Made by a program: the position numbers and the translations under genes
Notes under the pieces: model-generated
What the model was told of the DNA's origin: nothing
The model's input: the letters and a program-made list of their open reading frames with translations, nothing else
The model's database searches: none
In this document: piece by piece, positions 58,338-64,000 of the stretch
How positions within the stretch are numbered: position 1 is the stretch's first letter
Layout: each line of letters starts with the position of its first letter
Origin: Micrococcaceae bacterium Sec5.8
GTDB lineage: Bacteria > Actinomycetota > Actinomycetes > Actinomycetales > Micrococcaceae
NCBI GenBank assembly: GCA_039636775.1
Contig: CP143429.1
Span: 3,224,001-3,288,000, forward strand
Direction of reading: 5' to 3'
DNA: 64,000 nucleotides

Positions 58338-59003
58338 TCAGGCCCCGGGGGTGCTGGAGGCACGGGGAAGGAGGGAGGCCGCGGGTTCGCTGTATTCGAC
58401 GCGCGTGAGGCGGCCGGCGTCGTCGAACACCAGGGAGGTGACCGAGGTAAGGGTGCATTCGCGTTTGCGCGGATCGTGCCACAGCGGCTTGCCCTCGGCG
58501 CTGAGCCGGGTGGCCCAGATGGGCAGCTGGTGGCTGACGAGGATCGCCTCGGCGCCGTCACCGCCGAGTTCGACGGCGCGCAGCCTGGCATCCTGCACCG
58601 CAGCGATAACCCGGGCGGCCTGGTCTTTGTAGGCCTCGCCCCAGGAGGGCCGAAACGGGTTGCGCAGCATGGGCCAGTGCTTGGGCCGGAGGAGTTCAGC
58701 CTTGTCGACGTGGAGGCCCTCGAAGTAGTTCGCGGCTTCGATGATCCGGTCCTCGGTGGCGATCTCAAGGTGCAGGGCGGCGGCAATGGGCTGGGCCGTC
58801 TCCTGCGCTCGGGTAAGCGGGGAGGCTGCGAGGTGGACGATCTTCGCTCCCTGCGCGGACCTCGCACTGAAGTGTTCCGCCAGCATCCGGGCCATCTCCT
58901 GGCCGAGCTCGGAGAGGTGGAATTCGGGCAGCCTGCCGTACAGGACGCCGTCGGGATTGTGGACCTCGCCGTGGCGGAGCAAATGGACAGTGGCTTGGGG
59001 CAT
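58338..59003 (-). CDS. Histidine phosphatase superfamily protein
   Basis: 221 residues with the catalytic RHGEVHNPDGVLYGRLPEF at the N-terminus and later HLAASPLTRAQETAQPI and LVSHQLPIW, the usual second catalytic Arg and His. The family includes phosphoglycerate mutases and phosphatases; the substrate is not clear. First gene of the leftward cytochrome c maturation operon, commonly found there in actinobacteria. Confidence 0.9.
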   Translation of the reverse strand: MPQATVHLLRHGEVHNPDGVLYGRLPEFHLSELGQEMARMLAEHFSARSAQGAKIVHLAASPLTRAQETAQPIAAALHLEIATEDRIIEAANYFEGLHVDKAELLRPKHWPMLRNPFRPSWGEAYKDQAARVIAAVQDARLRAVELGGDGAEAILVSHQLPIWATRLSAEGKPLWHDPRKRECTLTSVTSLVFDDAGRLTRVEYSEPAASLLPRASSTPGA

Positions 59004-59137
59004 GTGTACCAGTTTCTCAAAGGGCAGGGGTAATGACGAAATCTTCTACAACAAGTAGAACTCAGGAGTTTTACGAAATGTTCCCTGCGCTTGGAATAAA
59101 AGATGCAAATGCATGTTTATACTGGGTGCAGCAGTTA

Positions 59138-59151
59138 GTTGAGACTTCAAC
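59138..59151. promoter_or_regulatory. Palindrome upstream of the YceI gene, MarR-type operator candidate
   Basis: GTTGA, GACT, TCAAC form a perfect 5-bp inverted repeat in the context TTAGTTGAGACTTCAACAAA. Such TTGAxxxTCAA elements often bind MarR-type repressors in YceI promoters. No MarR gene is in the window. Confidence 0.45.
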
Positions 59152-59214
59152 AAATGAAGCACCGACTGACGATCAGACCACCTGAACTGCCCACCCGACT
59201 CAAGGAGAACCACC

Positions 59215-59763
59215 ATGGCACTTCCCGCCAACGTCACCACCGGCACTTGGACCCTCGACAACTCCCACAGCGAGATTGCATTCACCGTCCGCCACGCGGG
59301 CATCAGCAAGGTCCGCGGCCAGTTCAAGGATGCGGAAGCCAGCCTTGACCTCGCCGAGAACATCACTGATTCCAAGGTCAACGCCACGATCAAGACCGCG
59401 AGCTTCGACTCCGGCGACGCCAACCGCGACGGCCACGTCCGCGGCGAAGACTTCTTCGACGTCGAAAAGTTCCCGGAGATCTCCTTTGTCTCCCACACCA
59501 TCGTCCCCAAGGGCGACGCCTACGAACTCCAGGGCGAACTCACCATTAAGGGTGTTACCCGTCCGGTGGCACTGGAGACCGAGTTCAACGGCGTTGCGGT
59601 TGACCCGTTCGGCATGACCCGTGCGGGACTGTCCGCCGAAACCACGATCAGCCGCAAGGACTTCGGCCTGACCTGGAACGCCGTCCTCGAAGCCGGCGGC
59701 GTGCTGGTCAGTGACAAGGTCGCCATCAACCTCGAACTGGCTTTCATCGCACCGGCAGCATAG
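59215..59763 (+). CDS. YceI-family lipid-binding lipocalin-like protein
   Basis: 182 residues with the full YceI pattern: WTLDNSHSEIAFTVRHAGIS, SFDSGDANRDGHVRGEDFFD and GELTIKGVTRPVALETEF, and a final FGLTWNAVLEAGG. YceI binds isoprenoids such as polyprenyl quinone precursors in a beta-barrel. No signal peptide is visible. AAGGAG precedes ATG 59215. A terminator hairpin follows. Confidence 0.93.
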   Translation: MALPANVTTGTWTLDNSHSEIAFTVRHAGISKVRGQFKDAEASLDLAENITDSKVNATIKTASFDSGDANRDGHVRGEDFFDVEKFPEISFVSHTIVPKGDAYELQGELTIKGVTRPVALETEFNGVAVDPFGMTRAGLSAETTISRKDFGLTWNAVLEAGGVLVSDKVAINLELAFIAPAA

Positions 59764-59817
59764 TCGGCTGCACCCGGAGGGCTGGCAGGACCGGCCCTCC
59801 TGCGGACTCCGACCGTC

Positions 59818-59857
59818 GGCACCCCGCATTGTCCTTGGACGCTGCGGGGTGCCGCGT
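59818..59857 (+). terminator. Terminator hairpin after the YceI gene
   Basis: GGCACCCCGCA (59818-59828) pairs with TGCGGGGTGCC (59843-59853), then a short T-containing tail (GCGTTT). A second GC-rich hairpin (GGAGGGC / GCCCTCC) lies just upstream. Confidence 0.7.
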
Positions 59858-60013
59858 TTAACCTGAACGGGACGGTGCCAGGACGCCCTGTCACCGGAAG
59901 GAGGCATCAGCGATAGCTCCCCGGGGACGCAGGGGTGCCCACATTGCCGACATGCCCGGCGCCATGCTCCCAACCTCTCGATACCGGTACCCTTGCGGTC
60001 TACAGTGAGTGCC

Positions 60014-60751
60014 ATGAGCAACCCTGACGAGGTACCTCCACTGCAGCGGCCGGGAGCCCAGCCTTCTCCGGCGGATAATGTTCCTCCGGCAGGTTTTGGA
60101 CCGCCGCCGGTTCCGCCCCCGCCTGGCTACCAGGCACCGCCCGGTTACGAGACACCGCCGGGTTACCAGGCACCGCCCGGTTACGAGACACCGCCGGGTT
60201 ACCAGGCACCGCCCGGTTACGAGACACCGCCCGGTTACCAGGCACCTGTCCCGCCGACCGGCAAATTCCGCTTCGAACTGCCGGCCGATCGGCCGCAGAA
60301 CTTCAACGACATGATGCCCCGGGGCGGCCTGGGCGGAATGTTTACCGTCACGTGGCTGCCCACCGAGCTTAAGGTTTCCTACTGGATCTGGCTCATCGGC
60401 GGGCTGCTGGGATTGCTGGGCGGAGTGATAGGCCTCTTCGGGTCGTTTGTGTTGCTGGCCGTCATTCCGGGGTTGGGATTCGTGGTGCTCCTGCTGGTGC
60501 TGGTGGCGCTGGCACTCTCCGCCGCACAAGTCATCCTGGCCATGAAGATGAAGGAAGGCCGCGAGTGGGCCCGCTTCGCCCTCACAATCGTTGCCGGCAT
60601 CTCCTTGCTGCTCGCCATTCTCAACACCAGCGCAGCAGAGGGCCGGGGCGGAGGAAGCTGGCCGAGCTTCGTCATTAGCCTCGTGGCCGCCGCGCTGATG
60701 TGGATGCCCAAGTCCCAGGCGTGGTTCGCAGCGCTCCGGGGCCGCGCCTGA
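60014..60751 (+). CDS. Proline-rich tandem-repeat membrane protein
   Basis: 245 residues from ATG 60014. A cytoplasmic Pro/Gly/Tyr-rich N-terminus contains three tandem GYQAPPGYETPP units, followed by a linker and four membrane helices (about 122-240). DNA slippage in the repeat is likely. Function unknown. The next gene encodes a protein of the same architecture with a different repeat. Confidence 0.82.
   Translation: MSNPDEVPPLQRPGAQPSPADNVPPAGFGPPPVPPPPGYQAPPGYETPPGYQAPPGYETPPGYQAPPGYETPPGYQAPVPPTGKFRFELPADRPQNFNDMMPRGGLGGMFTVTWLPTELKVSYWIWLIGGLLGLLGGVIGLFGSFVLLAVIPGLGFVVLLLVLVALALSAAQVILAMKMKEGREWARFALTIVAGISLLLAILNTSAAEGRGGGSWPSFVISLVAAALMWMPKSQAWFAALRGRA
60125..60232 (+). repeat. Three tandem 36-bp units encoding GYQAPPGYETPP
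   Basis: Units begin at 60125, 60161 and 60197 and are nearly identical; a partial unit follows. Confidence 0.9.
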
Positions 60752-61007
60752 GCCGCGGCCAATCCGTGTCCGGCGCATGCCCACTAGCGCTCAACCCCGC
60801 TGTGACCTGCGCATGGACTGCACGAGCACCCTGACGCTGTTCGCCGAACGGTCGCCCAGAGCCGGGCCGGGGGCAGCCGCGAGAATACTCCTCAGGAATG
60901 ATCCGCGCGGGCACCGGCCCACGGTACGGTGGGTGTAAACCATGCTGGGGGCAGGGCAGGAGTCTGTTTCCGGTATCCGAACGAGACCGCCACGCAAAGG
61001 AAAGCCC

Positions 61008-61847
61008 ATGAGCATCCCGCCAGTCCCGCCGTCGAACCCGGACTCACCTGAACCAGGGCAGGAGCCGCCCGCCGCACCGCAGTACGGCCAGCAGCCAACC
61101 GCCGCACCGCAGTACGGCCAGAACGCACCCCAGTACGGCCAGCAAGCTCCGGCCGCACCGCAATATGGCCAGCAAGCTCCGGCCGCACCGCAGTACGGCC
61201 AGCAAGCTCCGGCCGCGCCGCAGTACGGCCAGAACGCACCCCAGTACGGCCAGCAGCCGCCCGCGGCACCTTCGTATGGCCAGAATGCACCCCAGCTTCC
61301 GCAGTACGGACAGCAGCCGCCGCAGTACAACCAGCCGGCGTATGGACAATCCCCCTACGCCAAGAACCCATCAGAGCAGGCATCGGTCCAGGCCGGTATG
61401 CCCAAGCTGGTCAACACGGCTTTTTGGCTGCTCGTAGCGTCCGGCGTGGTCTGGGTCCTCTCCCTGCTGTTGGCGATCGGCACCTTGGACACTCCCGCCA
61501 TGCGCGACATGTTCGAACAGCAGATGGCCGCGGGCGGCGCTGAGATCAGGTTCGAGGACCTCAAGGGTGCCATCGTCGGCAGCATTGTGGTGTTTGCTGT
61601 GATCAGCGCCGGGCTGTACGCACTGGTGGCCCTGAATGTGCGCAAGGGTAAAAACTGGGCACGGATCCTGGGCACAGTCTTCGCAGCCCTGTCGGTCTTC
61701 AGCCTTTTCCCGTTGAGCCTGGGCACGCTGGCCGTTCTGCTGGGCATCGCCGGCATCGTGATGCTGTACCTGCCGGCAACTGCACCGTACTTCAGCAAGC
61801 GGCAACCGTTCGCCAACCCGTATGGACAGCCGGGCGGACCGTACTAA
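61008..61847 (+). CDS. Gln/Pro-rich tandem-repeat membrane protein
   Basis: 279 residues from ATG 61008 (AAAGGAAAG upstream). The N-terminal half has repeats of QYGQ(Q/N)AP followed by AAP, the middle has a short polar stretch, and four membrane helices (about 145-265) end the protein. It resembles the preceding gene in layout but the repeat is unrelated. Function unknown; the repeat region may be disordered. Confidence 0.82.
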   Translation: MSIPPVPPSNPDSPEPGQEPPAAPQYGQQPTAAPQYGQNAPQYGQQAPAAPQYGQQAPAAPQYGQQAPAAPQYGQNAPQYGQQPPAAPSYGQNAPQLPQYGQQPPQYNQPAYGQSPYAKNPSEQASVQAGMPKLVNTAFWLLVASGVVWVLSLLLAIGTLDTPAMRDMFEQQMAAGGAEIRFEDLKGAIVGSIVVFAVISAGLYALVALNVRKGKNWARILGTVFAALSVFSLFPLSLGTLAVLLGIAGIVMLYLPATAPYFSKRQPFANPYGQPGGPY

Positions 61848-61911
61848 CGGACACACGGCACCCTAACCGGGCACCAGCGCAGGGCGCGGGAGCCGGACGG
61901 GCTGACTGAAA

Positions 61912-62616
61912 CTAGTCAGCATCCTCCGGGTCCTGCGCCCTTTGTGCGTGATAGGCGAGGATCTGCAACTCCGTTGCCATGTCCACCTTGCGCAGGTTGA
62001 CCCCGGGCGGCACCTGCAGCATCACTGGGGCGAAGCTGAGGATGCTCCGGACGCCGGCGGCAATCACCCGGTCACAAACGTCCTGTGCCACAGCGGCCGG
62101 CAGGGCAAGCACCACCATATTGGCGCCGGTCCGTCGCAGCACCGGTTCTAAATCTGCGGCATCGCTGACGCGCAGCCAACCCACCTCGCTGCCCACCACC
62201 ATCTGATCCGCGTCGAGGATCGCCACGATGTCGAATCCGCGGGATTCGAATCCACCGTACCGGGCCAGGGCCTTGCCCAGGTTGCCGGCGCCGACGATGG
62301 CGACCTTCCAGTCATGGGTCAGGCCCAGCGCGGCGGCGATATGCCGGTTGAGGTACTGCACTTCGTAGCCGACGCCTCGGGTGCCGTAGGAGCCGACATG
62401 GGAGAGGTCCTTGCGGAGCGTGGAGGAGCTAACGCCGGAGGCCTCCGCCAGCGATTCGGAGGACACCCGGTCAACGCCTTCGGCGAGCAAGGCGGTCAGG
62501 GCGCGCAGATAGATGGTCAGCCGGGACACGGCTGCGGGCGGAATCTGCTTGGCGGCAGTGCCTCCCCCAGGCATCGCGTCGGGGGATGAATCCAGCGAAG
62601 TCACTATCTGCTCCAT
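61912..62616 (-). CDS. rex: Redox-sensing transcriptional repressor Rex
   Basis: 234 residues. The N-terminal winged helix (RLTIYLRALTALLAEGVDRV then SSSTLRKDLSHVGSYGTRGVGY) precedes a Rossmann domain with VAIVGAGNLGKALARYGG. Rex senses the NADH/NAD ratio and represses respiratory and fermentation genes. It is 76 bp downstream of the glutaredoxin gene on the same strand. Its operator could not be placed by eye in this window. Confidence 0.95.
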   Translation of the reverse strand: MEQIVTSLDSSPDAMPGGGTAAKQIPPAAVSRLTIYLRALTALLAEGVDRVSSESLAEASGVSSSTLRKDLSHVGSYGTRGVGYEVQYLNRHIAAALGLTHDWKVAIVGAGNLGKALARYGGFESRGFDIVAILDADQMVVGSEVGWLRVSDAADLEPVLRRTGANMVVLALPAAVAQDVCDRVIAAGVRSILSFAPVMLQVPPGVNLRKVDMATELQILAYHAQRAQDPEDAD

Positions 62617-62692
62617 TGAGTAGCGTTGTGGCTTCCACTCTAGGGCCCCGGCAGTTCACCGAACAAAGCGCAGCCCCGGCGCCCCTGGCAGT

Positions 62693-62953
62693 TCAGGCCT
62701 GATGGCCCAGCAGCCGCCGCAGCGTCCGTTCCAGCCGGGCCTCGTCGATCGTCCAAAAATCGCGCTGGATCCCGTCCACCAGCACCACCGGAATTTCCTC
62801 GGCAAAGCGTTCCCGCAGTTCAGCGTCGTCATCCACCGGCTGTTCCCTCCAGCCGATCCCCAGGTCCGCAGTGACGCGTCCGACGGCGGCACGCGCCGCG
62901 GAGCAGAGGTGGCAGTCAGCTTTGGTGATGAGGACGACGTCGGGGCTTGGCAT
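62693..62953 (-). CDS. Glutaredoxin-like protein
   Basis: 86 residues with the active site CHLC (Cys14/Cys17) and the strand EIPVVLVDGIQ, with the cis-Pro. This is the DUF836/glutaredoxin-like group often encoded next to rex in actinobacteria. It precedes rex and is divergent from the HAD phosphatase gene. The open frame continues far upstream, but only from ATG 62953 does it show family similarity. Confidence 0.88.
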   Translation of the reverse strand: MPSPDVVLITKADCHLCSAARAAVGRVTADLGIGWREQPVDDDAELRERFAEEIPVVLVDGIQRDFWTIDEARLERTLRRLLGHQA

Positions 62954-63052
62954 TCCTCCACGGTAACCCGGCGGCCAGTCCTGCGTCGACGCGCGAGCCG
63001 CCCCGCGGACCAGGAAGACGGGACCGGCTCCGGTGTTGACTAGACTCGTGGC

Positions 63053-63871
63053 ATGTCCGAAGAGAAGTACGCCGCCGTGGTCACAAAACCCGCGGCGGCA
63101 CAGCAGCACGGCGAGGCCGCGTTCTTCGACGTCGACAACACCCTCATGCGGGGGGCCAGCCTGTTCCATGTAGCCCGCAAAATGCACCAGCGCGGCGCGT
63201 TCACCATTCCTCAGGCAGCAGGCTTCGCCTGGAAACAGCTCATGTTCATACTGCGCGGCGAGAACATGGATGATGTCCATGCGGTCCGCGACGCGGCCCT
63301 CGTGCTCGCGTCCGGCATAACAGTTGCGGACATCGAGGCACTCGGCGAAGAAGTCTATGACGAGATGATTGAGTCCCGCATCTGGCCTGGGGCCAAGGCG
63401 CTGGCCGAGCAGCACCTGCGCGTGGGCCGGAAGGTCTGGCTCGTGACTGCCACTCCGATCGAGGTGGCCAGGGTCATTTCCACGAGGCTGGGACTCACCG
63501 GCGCCCTCGGCACGGTGGGGGAGGTTCTGGACGGGTCGTACACGGGACGGCTGGTGGGCGAGATCCTGCATGGCCCCGCCAAAGCTGTGGCCGTTGCCGC
63601 CGTCGCCGAGGCTGAGGGGCTGGACCTGGCGCGGTGCTGGGCGTACAGCGATTCGCACAACGACGTTCCGCTGTTGAGCATGGTGGGGCATCCGGTGGCC
63701 ATCAATCCCGACGCCCGGCTCCGACGCCATGCCCGTGAGCATAACTGGCCGGTTTACGACTTCCGCTCCGGACGGCGCGCGGCCACCCTGGGTCTCAAAG
63801 CCGCGACGGTCGGCGGTGCCGTCTACGGCCTCTGGCGGGGCTTCTCCCGCTTCCGCGGCCCCACGGCCTGA
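63053..63871 (+). CDS. HAD-IB family phosphatase (SerB-like)
   Basis: 272 residues with the nucleophile motif FFDVDNT (Asp26, Asp28), SRIWPGAKALAEQHLRVGRK, VTATPIEV and CWAYSDSHNDVPLLSMVG. The HAD-IB subfamily includes phosphoserine and lipid phosphatases; the actinobacterial members next to rex are not well characterised. No signal peptide; a hydrophobic C-terminal patch (about 244-262) is present. It diverges from glutaredoxin. Confidence 0.9.
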   Translation: MSEEKYAAVVTKPAAAQQHGEAAFFDVDNTLMRGASLFHVARKMHQRGAFTIPQAAGFAWKQLMFILRGENMDDVHAVRDAALVLASGITVADIEALGEEVYDEMIESRIWPGAKALAEQHLRVGRKVWLVTATPIEVARVISTRLGLTGALGTVGEVLDGSYTGRLVGEILHGPAKAVAVAAVAEAEGLDLARCWAYSDSHNDVPLLSMVGHPVAINPDARLRRHAREHNWPVYDFRSGRRAATLGLKAATVGGAVYGLWRGFSRFRGPTA

Positions 63872-63946
63872 GCCTCGTCGCCAAACCTCGCACTGACCGC
63901 GTGAGCCATCCCGCCGTGTGCGGTGCCGGCACGAAAACGGCAAAGA

Positions 63947-63979
63947 AAATGCCCGCCGCCGGAAAGGCAACGGGCATTT
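63947..63979. terminator. Hairpin near the right edge
   Basis: AAATGCCCG and CGGGCATTT form a 9-bp stem with AT ends, which suits bidirectional termination. It lies about 75 bases after the HAD phosphatase stop. Confidence 0.6.
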
Positions 63980-64000
63980 ACGTGCTGCGAAGTATCTCTA

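Noticed and set aside
62954-63970. Upstream extension of the glutaredoxin reading frame across the HAD phosphatase gene
   Set aside because: Only residues from ATG 62953 resemble glutaredoxin; the rest is antisense to a clear HAD phosphatase.

Overview
The window is high-GC DNA whose gene content (System II cytochrome c maturation, menaquinone genes, Rex, an actinobacterial-type PaaR regulon, DUF4229, DUF6480 and CsbD proteins) suggests a soil actinobacterium of the Micrococcaceae, most likely Arthrobacter or Pseudarthrobacter. This is inference from protein style and synteny, not from a marker gene; I saw no rRNA, tRNA or CRISPR array.

Layout. 1-9.9 kb: a low-molecular-weight tyrosine phosphatase and a LytR-CpsA-Psr (LCP) protein, separated by a tightly overlapping five-gene operon (hybrid histidine kinase, receiver protein, Hpt/multi-receiver protein, HEAT-repeat protein, membrane glycosyltransferase 2). 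This operon is bracketed by a perfect 26-bp direct repeat that includes the 3' end of the phosphatase gene, so it looks like an inserted block. 9.9-15.3 kb: an S9 oligopeptidase, then a minus-strand peroxidase trio (DyP-type peroxidase, unknown protein, catalase-like gene that appears broken). 15.7-18.9 kb: a repeat protein with a leader-like N-terminus next to a membrane M50-type metalloprotease carrying a PqqD-like domain and paired CxxC motifs, the best candidate for a poorly described system. 19.7-23.4 kb: pta and ackA.

24-40.7 kb is dominated by phenylacetate catabolism: paaI, paaK and paaR on the plus strand, paaZ with a divergent hotdog thioesterase, and a thiolase/enoyl-CoA hydratase/3-hydroxyacyl-CoA dehydrogenase operon. 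Matching palindromic TetR-type operators lie before paaI, paaR, paaZ and the thiolase, with an unexplained fifth copy at position 93. The ring epoxidase genes paaABCDE are not in the window. Between these lie a large secreted S1 protease, a DUF4397 protein, an SGNH hydrolase and small enzymes.

40.8-47.9 kb: pentapeptide-repeat protein, CsbD, amino acid permease, ABC-F ATPase, CPBP protease and a lipoprotein serine protease. 48-51.5 kb: menB, menE and menA. 53.9-59 kb: ccsB-resB-ccdA-tlpA-like plus a histidine phosphatase, transcribed leftward. 59-64 kb: YceI, two proline-rich tandem-repeat membrane proteins, grx-rex and an HAD phosphatase. Menaquinone, cytochrome c maturation and Rex together describe respiratory-chain upkeep and redox sensing. 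Short REP-like hairpin repeats containing GGCCGCTA occur in at least three intergenic gaps.
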